Positions 17,476 to 25,154 of a stretch of DNA of 37,470 nt are shown piece after piece (positions within the stretch are counted from its first letter, which is position 1; every line of letters begins with the position of its first letter). The notes below the pieces were generated by a model. The model was not told the DNA's origin. It was given only the letters and a program-made list of their open reading frames with translations, and did not search any database. Source of the stretch: Frankia alni (GTDB lineage Bacteria; Actinomycetota; Actinomycetes; Frankiales; Frankiaceae); contig JAMFSN010000277.1 in NCBI GenBank assembly GCA_026225295.1, positions 1-37,470 of the forward strand. The letters are read 5' to 3'. The position numbers and the translations under genes are program-made.

Positions 17476-18679
17476 TCTGGCCTTCCCCTCCGATCAGATC
17501 GGAGCGCCGGGTCAACCAGCCCTGCCGGTTCATGGTCACGAACGCCCAGGTCTTTACGGGCAACGCGACCACAATGATCATCAAAACGGTCAGGGGGAGC
17601 ACAAAAATGTCACTCGGCCGCTCCCGCAGGTGTGAAAATCCACGGATGGCCCGACCGACCAGCAGCCAGCCGAGAGCGATCAGAATGGCGTTTTTCTGCG
17701 GGCGCAGACCCCACAAGGTCAGATAGGTGACAGCCACTCCCATGCTGATCGGAGTGAGCAGGATCTGCAGCACGCTGACCTGGCAGATGAGCGGTTGACG
17801 CCACAACCAGCCCTTCCAGATCGAGGTCAGGTAGGTGCGGTAGGAGTTGCGGCTCCACCGGACCCGCTGCTTCATGAAGGACTTGAAATTGTCCGGAAAC
17901 ATGGACATGGCCCGGGCATTCGACTGGTAAACGGTCTGGTAGCCGGACGCGAGCACCAGCCAGGTCAGCCGGCCGTCATCACCCGCGACGCACCGGCGAC
18001 CCAGGAAGAATTCATGCTCGAGGTTGTGCACGATCGGCAGGACGGCGTCCCGCCGGTACGCGGCGGTCCGGCCGGAAAGACACGCGACCGCGCCGGCCTT
18101 CGACTGGGCCGGCACATAGTCGAGATAGCGGATGTCGACCAGCCAGTCGGCGACCCGGCGCCAGACGCTGGATTTCGCCTCGAAAACGTTCTGCCGGGTC
18201 CCGACGCCACCGACCTTCGGGTCGATGAAAGGCATCTGCACCGCGTCGAGCAGACCCGGCTCCCACGCGGTGTCCGAGTCGCACATGACCAGGACCTCAT
18301 AGCGGGCCGCCTTGATCGCGACCCCGAGCGCCGAGCGCTTACCCTCGTGGACGAAAGGGATCACCCGTACGTTAGGATCACGCCGTTGCCGGAGCCGCTC
18401 GATGACCTCAAGGTCCTCGACGTCCGGCACGATGATGATCTCGGTCGGATTTTGCGCGAGCCAGGTGAGCAGGCACCGTTCGACGATGTCCGGGTCCTCG
18501 CGGTAAGCCGGCACGAGAACGGACGTGGTCGTTCGAAACTTATTTTTAGTCGGCTTGTAACGTACGGAGAGCGCACGGCGGCCGATCCATACCGACCATG
18601 AGACGATCCCCGCGATACCGAGCGGAATCGCTCCCCAGTAGCCCCCGACGCGGGCCAGCAGCGAAGTGAGCGCTTCCAC
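17444..18679 (-). CDS. Processive family 2 glycosyltransferase (hyaluronan/alginate synthase-like)
   Basis: 411 residues from GTG 18679, with GGAAGG eight bases upstream. One N-terminal membrane helix (about 13-33) precedes a GT-A domain with SVLVPAYRED (53-62), the UDP-sugar-binding DSD (134-136), the acceptor motif GDD (233-235) and QRVRW (271-275). Three or more membrane helices follow (about 295-385), ending in VALPVKTWAFVTMNRQGWLTR, as in NodC and class I hyaluronan synthases. Such enzymes polymerise a UDP- or GDP-sugar on the inner face and push the chain through the membrane. The divergent UDP-glucose dehydrogenase suggests the sugar is UDP-glucuronate. It is the first gene of the four-gene chain. 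An interrupted palindrome at 18697-18735 lies in its leader. Confidence 0.9.
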   Translation of the reverse strand: MEALTSLLARVGGYWGAIPLGIAGIVSWSVWIGRRALSVRYKPTKNKFRTTTSVLVPAYREDPDIVERCLLTWLAQNPTEIIIVPDVEDLEVIERLRQRRDPNVRVIPFVHEGKRSALGVAIKAARYEVLVMCDSDTAWEPGLLDAVQMPFIDPKVGGVGTRQNVFEAKSSVWRRVADWLVDIRYLDYVPAQSKAGAVACLSGRTAAYRRDAVLPIVHNLEHEFFLGRRCVAGDDGRLTWLVLASGYQTVYQSNARAMSMFPDNFKSFMKQRVRWSRNSYRTYLTSIWKGWLWRQPLICQVSVLQILLTPISMGVAVTYLTLWGLRPQKNAILIALGWLLVGRAIRGFSHLRERPSDIFVLPLTVLMIIVVALPVKTWAFVTMNRQGWLTRRSDLIGGEGQSDASLHLSPN

Positions 18680-19085
18680 GGGATTACCTTCCAGAGAATT
18701 ACTTGAAGTAGCAGATCAGTCTACTGACAGTAATTATCGTTTTCCCTCATCATCGGTACCTTCATCAGCACTCGGACGAACCCTACCAAGTCGTAGTGCA
18801 GTGGCCGCGCACAGGGGCGTGGGAGCCCGGCCCGAAGCGACCCGCTGACGGCGGAAATCATCGCGCGCCCGGCCAAGGTGATCTGCTCCACCAAATATGA
18901 CACCGTGCCCTGTGCGATAGCCGAACCCGGACGACCGGTTGTCTTACCCCACAACACCGCACCCGACCCGCGCTGCGTTACTCTCTGCGGTCTGAGTCTG
19001 TCCGCGGCCGACGACCGCTGTGCGCGCCGTGACGAATAGGCCCACCGGCAGATCAATGATGTCGCGGAACAGGAGTCAAACGATT
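18680..19085. other. Divergent intergenic region of the polysaccharide locus
   Basis: This 406-bp stretch separates the GT2 synthase (minus) from UDP-glucose dehydrogenase (plus) and must hold both promoters. The first 80 bases next to the synthase are clearly AT-richer than the surroundings and contain the palindrome at 18697-18735. A minus-strand frame (18721-18903 from a GTG) has G/C-ending codons and would give a 60-residue peptide ending MMRENDNYCQ, but it has no recognised domain or strong ribosome site, so it is not called as a gene. I saw no clear -35/-10 pair. Confidence 0.65.
18697..18735. promoter_or_regulatory. Interrupted palindrome upstream of the GT2 synthase
   Basis: AATTACTTGAAGTAG (18697-18711) faces CTACTGACAGTAATT (18721-18735) across nine bases. 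Twelve of fifteen positions pair, in two blocks (AATTACT/AGTAATT and AGTAG/CTACT) separated by three mismatches. The symmetry suits a dimeric regulator spanning two turns, or a hairpin in the mRNA leader, 18-56 bases before the synthase start codon. The AT-rich sequence stands out in this GC-rich DNA. Confidence 0.6.
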
Positions 19086-20435
19086 ATGGAATTGCCGGCT
19101 ACTTCGAAGACCATCAATGTTTCCGTCGTGGGCACCGGATATCTCGGCGCGACCCACGCGGTCTGCCTGGCCGAGCTCGGATTCCAGGTGCTGGGCGTCG
19201 ACACCGATGCCGGCAAGGTCGCGCGGCTGGCCGCGTCCGAGGTGCCCTTCTTCGAGCCGGGGCTCGAAGAACTGCTCCGCAAGAACATCGAGGCCGGCCG
19301 GCTGTCGTTCACGACCGACGCGGCCGCCGCGGCGGCGTGGGGCGACGTCCACTTCGTGTGCGTCGGGACCCCCCAGCGCAAGGGGTCCAGAGCCGCCGAC
19401 CTGACCTATGTCGACGCGGCCGTCGAGGCGCTGGCCGCCAACCTGAAGCCCGGCTCGGTGGTGGTCGGCAAGTCCACGGTGCCGGCCGGCACGGCGGTCC
19501 GGCTGGCCACGACGGTCATCGCGGCCGGCGGCATCCTGGCCTGGAACCCCGAGTTCCTGCGGGAAGGCTTCGCCGTCGAGGACACCCTGCACCCCGACCG
19601 GCTGGTCATCGGGCTGCCCGAAGGTCCGGACGGCCCGCGGGCCGAGGCGGTGCTCCGCGAGGTCTACGCGACCCTGCTCGACGAGGCGATCCCGCTGATC
19701 GTCACTGACTTCGCGACCGCCGAGCTGGTCAAGGTGGCCGCCAACGCGTTCCTGGCCACGAAGATCTCCTTCATCAACGCGATGGCCGAGATCTGCGAAG
19801 TCACCGGGGGCGACGTCGTCCAGCTGTCGGCGGCCCTCTCCCACGACACCCGCATCGGCGGCCGGTTCCTGAACGCCGGGCTCGGTTTCGGCGGCGGCTG
19901 CCTACCGAAGGACATTCGCGCCTTCGCCGCGCGGGCCGACGAACTCGGCGCCGGTGAAGCGGTCGCCTTCCTCGGCGAGATCGACACGATCAACCAGCGC
20001 CGTCGGCAGCGGGTCGTGACCCTTGCCCACGAGCTGCTCGGCGGTTCCGTGAGCGACCGGCGGATCGCCGTGCTGGGCGGGGCGTTCAAACCCAACTCGG
20101 ACGACATCCGCGACTCACCGGCGCTGTGGGTCGCCGACACGCTGCGCCGGGCCGGCGCCGTCGTCACGGTCTACGACCCGGCGGCGAACGCCAACGCGGC
20201 CGCCGCTTTCCCGGACCTGGCCTACGCGACCAGCGCGCCGGCGGCCGCGCGGGGGGCGGACGTGGTCCTGCACCTCACCGAGTGGCACGAGTTCCGCGAG
20301 ATGGATCCGGAAGCGCTGCACGACATCGTCACCCAGAAGATCATCGTCGATGGTCGCAACACCCTCGACCCGTCCCGGTGGCGGGCGGCCGGCTGGACCT
20401 ACCGCGCGTTGGGCCGACCCGACCACGCCCGCTGA
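19086..20435 (+). CDS. ugd: UDP-glucose 6-dehydrogenase
   Basis: 449 residues, normal for the family. The NAD-binding motif VVGTGYLG (14-21) opens the protein, followed by the FVCVGTPQ strand (90-97), the WNPEFLREGFAVEDTLHPDR region (153-172), the AELVKVAANAFLATKISFIN central helix (212-231) and the catalytic cysteine in GFGGGCLPKD (Cys272). FKPNSDDIRDSPA marks the C-terminal UDP-binding domain. It oxidises UDP-glucose twice to UDP-glucuronate with two NAD+. The ATG at 19086 is favoured over in-frame starts further upstream because AGGAG lies about ten bases before it and the glycine motif then sits at the usual distance. Divergence from the GT2 synthase across a shared intergenic region suggests joint control and precursor supply. 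Confidence 0.93.
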   Translation: MELPATSKTINVSVVGTGYLGATHAVCLAELGFQVLGVDTDAGKVARLAASEVPFFEPGLEELLRKNIEAGRLSFTTDAAAAAAWGDVHFVCVGTPQRKGSRAADLTYVDAAVEALAANLKPGSVVVGKSTVPAGTAVRLATTVIAAGGILAWNPEFLREGFAVEDTLHPDRLVIGLPEGPDGPRAEAVLREVYATLLDEAIPLIVTDFATAELVKVAANAFLATKISFINAMAEICEVTGGDVVQLSAALSHDTRIGGRFLNAGLGFGGGCLPKDIRAFAARADELGAGEAVAFLGEIDTINQRRRQRVVTLAHELLGGSVSDRRIAVLGGAFKPNSDDIRDSPALWVADTLRRAGAVVTVYDPAANANAAAAFPDLAYATSAPAAARGADVVLHLTEWHEFREMDPEALHDIVTQKIIVDGRNTLDPSRWRAAGWTYRALGRPDHAR

Positions 20436-20461
20436 CCGTCAGGGCTGTTGACCGTCAGGGC
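20433..20461. repeat. 13-bp direct repeat holding both convergent stop codons
   Basis: TGACCGTCAGGGC occurs at 20433-20445 and 20449-20461. The first copy begins with the TGA stop of the dehydrogenase gene, and the second contains the TCA (20455-20457), which is the minus-strand stop of the MFS gene. Each copy carries both a TGA and a TCA, so one ancestral junction seems to have been duplicated. Confidence 0.8.
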
Positions 20462-22011
20462 CCGCCCGGGCCGGCCCCGGTCGGGGTCGGCCCGGCGGCG
20501 ACCACCCCGGCCCCGGCGGTGAAGTCGCGCTGGCGGATCAGCAGGAAACAGCTCACCGCGGCGACGAAGCAGAGCACCGCGCCGATCAGCAGGATGTCGT
20601 TCAGCCCGTCGACGAAGCCCATCCGGGTCGCCTCGGCGGCCGTCCCCCGCAGCGCCGGCGGGGTCCGCGCGAGCGCCGGGCCGATCTCGCCACCGGTCGC
20701 CGCGTCGGCCAGCGACCCGGCCGAACCGGCCAGCGGGGTCCGGCCCAGCGAGGTGGTGATCGAATCCCGCAGGTGGGCGGTGAAGACCGCGCCGAGGGCG
20801 GCAATGCCGGTGGCGATCCCGACCTGGCGGAACGTGGAGTTGATGCCGGACGCCATACCGGCCCGCTCGGGCTCCACCACGCCCACCGCGGTCGAGGCCA
20901 GCGGCGTGTTCACCAGACCGGCCCCGACGCCGGCCAGCGCGAGCCCGGGCACCAGGTGGGTCCAGTGCGACGTCCCGGTCAGTCCCCGCATCAGGACCAG
21001 GCCCACCCCGATGATCACGAACCCCGGGCTGATGAGCAGCTTGGTCGGCACCTTGCTGGTCAACCGGCCGGCGATCCCGGAGGCAACGAAGATCGCGCCG
21101 GACAGCACGAGCAGCCGCGTCCCGGTCTGGATCGCCGAGAAGCCCAGCACGTTCTGCAGGTAGAGCACCAGGTAGGTGAGCAGCGAAAACAGCCCGGCCG
21201 AGATGGCGAACGCGGCGATCAGCCCACCGGAGAACGTCGGTTTGCGCAGCAGGGACAGATCGAGCATGGGCTCGGCCGCCCGGCGCTCGGCGATGATGAA
21301 GACGACCAGCAGCACCGCGCTGACGATCAGCGAACCGCCGACCTGGGCCGTTCCCCACCCGTGACCGTCGCTGCGGATGAGGCCGAAGATGAGCGCGGCG
21401 AGCGCGACACTGAAGGTCAGGAAGCCGATCACGTCGAGCCGGCGGGCGGACGCTTCGCGTGACTCGTCGACCCGCGTCACGGTGATGGCGATGGCCGCGA
21501 TGCCGACCGGAATGTTGACGAAGAAGATCCACCGCCACGACAGCAGACTCACGATCACGCCCCCGAGCACCGGCCCGACCGCGATCGCCACCCCGCTCAC
21601 CGCGCCGAACACGCCGAACGCGATCCCCCGGTCCCGGCCCCGGAAGGCGCTGGCCAGCAGCGCGAGGCTGGTCGCGAACATCGTCGCGCCGCCGATGCCC
21701 TGAGCCGCGCGGGCCAGTGACAGGAACACCGGGCCGGTGGCCAGGCCGCACAGCAGCGAGCCGAGCGTGAAGATCGCCGTCCCGACCGCGTACACCCGCT
21801 TGCGGCCCAGCCGATCCGCGAGGGAACCGGCGGTCAGCAGGAGGGCGGCGAGGGTCAACGCGTAAGCGTCGATGACCCACTGGAGATCGGTGAACGACGC
21901 GTGGAGCTGCGTCTCGATGTCCGGCAGGGCGACGTTAACGATCGTGATGTCCAGCAGCAGCATGAACACGCCGACCCCGACGGCGGTGAGCGTCCACCAC
22001 TTGCGGTCCAT
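20455..22011 (-). CDS. DHA2 family drug:H+ antiporter (MFS, 14 helices)
   Basis: 518 residues from the ATG at 22011, which has a GGGGGTGG ribosome site; a further upstream ATG would add 33 polar residues and is not favoured. MFLL-type first helix, LLDITIVNVALPDIE (motif D1), SLADRLGRKRVYAVG (motif A) and GPVLGGVIVSLLSWRWIFFVNIPVG (motif C of drug exporters) identify the EmrB/QacA group. It should expel hydrophobic drugs or dyes in exchange for protons. It is divergent from a PadR-type repressor gene about 215 bases away, a common pairing in which PadR represses the pump and responds to its substrates. The intergenic region also holds a small CCGCCCC/GGGGCGG hairpin at 22113-22131. Confidence 0.92.
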   Translation of the reverse strand: MDRKWWTLTAVGVGVFMLLLDITIVNVALPDIETQLHASFTDLQWVIDAYALTLAALLLTAGSLADRLGRKRVYAVGTAIFTLGSLLCGLATGPVFLSLARAAQGIGGATMFATSLALLASAFRGRDRGIAFGVFGAVSGVAIAVGPVLGGVIVSLLSWRWIFFVNIPVGIAAIAITVTRVDESREASARRLDVIGFLTFSVALAALIFGLIRSDGHGWGTAQVGGSLIVSAVLLVVFIIAERRAAEPMLDLSLLRKPTFSGGLIAAFAISAGLFSLLTYLVLYLQNVLGFSAIQTGTRLLVLSGAIFVASGIAGRLTSKVPTKLLISPGFVIIGVGLVLMRGLTGTSHWTHLVPGLALAGVGAGLVNTPLASTAVGVVEPERAGMASGINSTFRQVGIATGIAALGAVFTAHLRDSITTSLGRTPLAGSAGSLADAATGGEIGPALARTPPALRGTAAEATRMGFVDGLNDILLIGAVLCFVAAVSCFLLIRQRDFTAGAGVVAAGPTPTGAGPGGP

Positions 22012-22214
22012 CGCCACCCCCTTCGCCGGCCGCCCGGTCAGGGGCCTGACCTGGGTGTGCCCATCCGATCGCCGCCGACCCCACTGCGCGTCGAGCTGAC
22101 TACCGTCCACACCCGCCCCTGCTCGGGGCGGTGGGAGTCGGGTGATCCGCGCGGTCGGTCACCGATCGTCGGTCGGTCGGTGTGTCGCTTGGCGGGATAT
22201 GCCGCTGGCCGACC

Positions 22215-22220
22215 TATGCT
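22215..22220 (+). promoter_or_regulatory. Probable -10 box for a leaderless PadR mRNA
   Basis: TATGCT matches the actinobacterial TANNNT -10 pattern and ends six bases before the A of the PadR ATG (22227). That spacing would place the transcription start at the start codon and give a leaderless mRNA, which fits the lack of any ribosome site. No good -35 element was found at the usual distance. Confidence 0.4.
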
Positions 22221-22226
22221 GACCTC

Positions 22227-22559
22227 ATGGTCACCGAGGAGATGCGGGAGCCCACGTTCCTGGTCCTGTCGGCGCTCGCCGATGCGCCCCGGCACGGGTA
22301 CGGGGTGATGCGCGAAGTGCTCGACATGTCCGACGGTCGGGTCCGGCTGCGCACGAGCACGCTGTACGCGGCGTTGGAACGTCTGCTGGCCGACGGCCTG
22401 GTGGCCGAGGCGGGGCGGGAGACGGTCGACGGCCGGCTGCGCCGCTACTACGCACTTACCGACCCCGGCCGGGAGCGGCTGACGGCCGAGGTCGCCCGGC
22501 TCACCGCCAATGCGGCCGAGGCCGACCGCCGGCTCCGACTCCGCCCGGCGACCGCATGA
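22227..22559 (+). CDS. PadR family transcriptional regulator
   Basis: 110 residues, typical of the short PadR-s2 subgroup. The winged helix begins MREPTFLVLSALADAPRHGYGVMREV and contains RLRTSTLYAALERLLADGLVAEAGRETVDGRLRRYYALTDPG (recognition helix and wing), followed by a short C-terminal helix for dimerisation. These proteins usually repress a drug pump or a membrane gene and are released by small molecules. The ATG at 22227 is chosen because the motif then sits at the family's normal distance from the start. The stop overlaps the next start by four bases (ATGA), so the two are coupled. Likely targets are its own operon and the divergent DHA2 exporter. Confidence 0.92.
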   Translation: MVTEEMREPTFLVLSALADAPRHGYGVMREVLDMSDGRVRLRTSTLYAALERLLADGLVAEAGRETVDGRLRRYYALTDPGRERLTAEVARLTANAAEADRRLRLRPATA

Positions 22560-23578
22560 ACGGGTGGATCCGGGCGTGCTTCCCCCGGTCGTGGCGCCGC
22601 GACGGTCGGGCCGATGAGGCGATGGGGATCAGCGCCGACGCCGCGGCCGACCGTGGCCGGCGGTCGCCTTCCCTGATCGACGTCGCCGATCTGGCCTGGT
22701 TGGCAATGCAAGCCCGCGCCGGGGTGGTCGGCCGGGCGATGCCCCCGCCCGTCCGGCGGCTGGTCGCCGGTCTGGCCACGGCCAGCGGGCTGGCCCTGTC
22801 GATCGCGTTGTTCATGGCGGTCGAGCTGGATCCGGGCCGCCACCTCGACGTCTGGACGTATGCGTCCCCACCGGTCGGCTGGGCCGGGCGCCTCGGATCC
22901 GACCGGCGCCGGGCGGCGCCGTTCGTCACCCTCGGCGTCGTCGTCGAGGCGCTGTGGCTGCTGGTGGCGCTCGCGGTACTGACCGGCCGGCGCGGCGCGG
23001 CCCGGGCGGCGGTACTGGGCACGCTGGCGGCGACCGTCGCCGTCCCGGTCGCGGCCCGCTGGTACGCCCTGGACCGACCCAGCCTGTACGTGCTGGGGGC
23101 GCTGGCCGCGTGCTCGGTCCTGACGCTCGGCACCGGACCGGTGGTCCGCGAACCGTTCGCGGTGCGCGCCGCCTGGGTAGCGGGCGGCACCGGCCTGGGG
23201 CTCGTCCTGGCCGGGCACTATGGCGCCAACCCCGTTCCGCACCACTGGTCGGCGGAGTTCGGCTGGACCGGCACCGGAGTCGGCGGGTCCGCTTTCGTCG
23301 TGCTCGGGCTGCTGGCGGTCGGCGGCCTCGCGGTGTTCTTCTCCCCGGCCCACCGAAGTGGGTGGCCGGCCGCGGCACTGATCGCGGCCCTGCCGTGGGC
23401 CGTTCTCGCGACCAGGACGATCACCGCCCCCTGGGCGGCGCCGGCCCGGCTCGAGACCGGCGGCGTCGTCGTGCTGGCCTGGCTCGCCGCCGTCGGCCGG
23501 GCGGCGGCCTCGTCGACCGGCGGGCCGGGCCACCTGGTCCGCACCCTCCGCCACGACACCCGGGCCAGCGGAACCTGA
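22556..23578 (+). CDS. PadR-coupled integral membrane protein of unknown function
   Basis: 340 residues. The start has the pattern of PadR partner proteins: a Trp/Arg-rich cytosolic stretch (CFPRSWRRDGRADE) and DVADLAWLAMQARAG. Around eight hydrophobic segments follow from about residue 70 to 315, with few charged loops. No enzyme motif was recognised. Such genes sit directly behind PadR genes in many actinomycetes, and the ATGA overlap shows tight translational coupling, so it may sense or relay a membrane signal to the regulator. Function is unknown. Pumping activity is not supported by any motif. Confidence 0.8.
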   Translation: MNGWIRACFPRSWRRDGRADEAMGISADAAADRGRRSPSLIDVADLAWLAMQARAGVVGRAMPPPVRRLVAGLATASGLALSIALFMAVELDPGRHLDVWTYASPPVGWAGRLGSDRRRAAPFVTLGVVVEALWLLVALAVLTGRRGAARAAVLGTLAATVAVPVAARWYALDRPSLYVLGALAACSVLTLGTGPVVREPFAVRAAWVAGGTGLGLVLAGHYGANPVPHHWSAEFGWTGTGVGGSAFVVLGLLAVGGLAVFFSPAHRSGWPAAALIAALPWAVLATRTITAPWAAPARLETGGVVVLAWLAAVGRAAASSTGGPGHLVRTLRHDTRASGT

Positions 23579-23762
23579 GCGTCTGAAATCCCCCACAGAA
23601 TGCGCGAACAGGTACCAGCGGGTCGGGTCGCGGAAACCGCCGACGTTTTCACCGGCCGGAGTCGGGCAGGTTTGCGAACGGGCCGGCGGCCCAGGTCTGT
23701 TCGAGAAAGCCGGAAAAGCCCTTTTGACGACATTAGAGTGTGACATTCGAGTGGAGGCGGAA

Positions 23763-24248
23763 ATGGCAACATTGTCGGTCTGGAAATTCGACACACCGGG
23801 CGGGGCGGACGGTGCCGAGACCACCCTCCAGGGGCTCGTCAAGCAGGATCTGCTGAAAGTGCACGACGCGGCCGTCGTGAGTTGGCCGAGAGAGGCCAAG
23901 AAGCCCAAAACGCGGCAGTTGCACAACATGGCCGGGGTCGGGGCGCTGGGCGGCATGTTCTGGGGGCTGCTGTTCGGGATCCTGTTCTTCATCCCGCTGA
24001 TCGGCGTGGCCATCGGCGCGGGCGTCGGGGCCCTGGCCGGCTCGATGACCGACGTCGGCATCGACGACGAGTTCATCCGCTCGGTGCGCTCGGAGATCAA
24101 GCCGGGCACGTCCGCGCTGTTCGTCATGACCTCGGACGCGGTGATGGACCGGGTGGCCGATGCCTTCCGCGGTCAGCACGCCCAGCTGCTCGAGACCAAC
24201 CTGAGCCGCGAAGAGGAGAACAGGCTGCGCGAGGTCTTCAGCGAGTAG
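23763..24248 (+). CDS. DUF1269 family membrane protein
   Basis: 161 residues. The N-terminus MATLSVWKFDTPGGADGAE opens a small alpha/beta region, and a Gly-rich hydrophobic hairpin follows (GVGALGGMFWGLLFGILFFI and GVAIGAGVGALAGSM). The C-terminus (SDAVMDRVADAFRGQHAQLLETNLSREEE) is the signature ending of the DUF1269 family. Members are linked by context with stress and are of unknown biochemical role. GGAGG lies seven bases before the ATG; an upstream in-frame ATG at 23724 is less likely. The gene stands alone, with about 185 bases on either side. Confidence 0.87.
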   Translation: MATLSVWKFDTPGGADGAETTLQGLVKQDLLKVHDAAVVSWPREAKKPKTRQLHNMAGVGALGGMFWGLLFGILFFIPLIGVAIGAGVGALAGSMTDVGIDDEFIRSVRSEIKPGTSALFVMTSDAVMDRVADAFRGQHAQLLETNLSREEENRLREVFSE

Positions 24249-24433
24249 TCCGGCGTCGCCGGCCGCCGGGCGCCCCGCGACCGGGCCGAAGCTGGTACCG
24301 GACCCGCGGTCCCGGTGACTCGCTTGCGGTACCAACCACCGGTACAGCGGGCGGCGTCGGCGGTCCGCGCCCGCCGGCCGGCGGTGGTTCAGCGGCGGTC
24401 CCCGCCCACCCGATCGGCTACGGTGCTCGTCTG

Positions 24434-25132
24434 ATGTCCGACCCGGTGTACCAACCCGTCATCCGCATCGCGCTCGGCGTGCTGCGCACGCTCGACGTCC
24501 GTATCGACGTACGCGGCCAGGAGCACATCCCGGCCGACGGCGGGGCCGTGGTCACCATCAACCACATCTCGTATCTCGATTTCGTGCTGGCCGGGGTCCC
24601 GTTCTGGTACGCCCACCGGCGCCTGGTCCGGTTCATGGCCAAGGAAGCCGTGTTCCGGCACCGGTTCGCCGGCCCGCTGATGCGGAGCATGAAGCACATT
24701 CCGGTCGACCGCACGGCCGGTGCCTCGTCCTACCGGCACGCGGTCGACGCCCTGCGGTCGGGTGAACTGGTCGGCGTCTTCCCGGAGTCGACGATCAGCC
24801 CCGACTTCAACCTGGCCGCCTTCAAGTCGGGTGCGGCCCGGATGGCGGTGGAGGCCGGCGTCCCGGTCGTGCCGATCGTGATCTGGGGAAGCCAGCGGAT
24901 CCTGACCAAGGGGCACCGCTTCGACCGACGTTCGGCCCGGCACGTGCCGGTCTCGATCACCGTCGGCACACCGATCCCGGCCGCTGAGCTGGGCCCCGAT
25001 CCGGCGGCCGGCACCGCGACGATCGCCCGGGCGATGCTCGACCAGCTCACCGACGCACGCCGGCACTACCCCGAACCCGACCGGCTTCCAGTGGGACGAC
25101 CGGCCGCGCCCGGGATCGACGCGGCCGGCTGA
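24434..25132 (+). CDS. PlsC-type 1-acyl-glycerol-3-phosphate acyltransferase
   Basis: 232 residues, the usual length. Block I is TINHISYLDFVLAG with the catalytic HX4D pattern. Block II is RFMAKEAVFRHRFAGPLMRSM, block III is VFPESTISPDF and block IV is VPVVPIVIWG. The enzyme should transfer an acyl chain from acyl-CoA or acyl-ACP to lysophosphatidic acid at the membrane, a step of phospholipid synthesis. Block III has Ser in place of the usual Gly of FPEG, a change I associate with some actinobacterial members. The ATG at 24434 is preceded by no clear ribosome site, but a TANNNT-like TACGGT nine bases upstream hints at a nearly leaderless mRNA. It converges with the surface-protein cluster. 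Confidence 0.9.
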   Translation: MSDPVYQPVIRIALGVLRTLDVRIDVRGQEHIPADGGAVVTINHISYLDFVLAGVPFWYAHRRLVRFMAKEAVFRHRFAGPLMRSMKHIPVDRTAGASSYRHAVDALRSGELVGVFPESTISPDFNLAAFKSGAARMAVEAGVPVVPIVIWGSQRILTKGHRFDRRSARHVPVSITVGTPIPAAELGPDPAAGTATIARAMLDQLTDARRHYPEPDRLPVGRPAAPGIDAAG

Positions 25133-25154
25133 CCGCTGGACCGGCCGGGTCGGG

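Noticed and set aside
18697-18735. Palindrome considered as an insertion sequence end
   Set aside because: No transposase, no matching inverted repeat further away and no target duplication were seen in the 406-bp gap.
22113-22131. CCGCCCC/GGGGCGG hairpin between the DHA2 and PadR genes
   Set aside because: A 7-bp GC stem is expected often by chance in this DNA, and it does not resemble a PadR ATGT/ACAT site.
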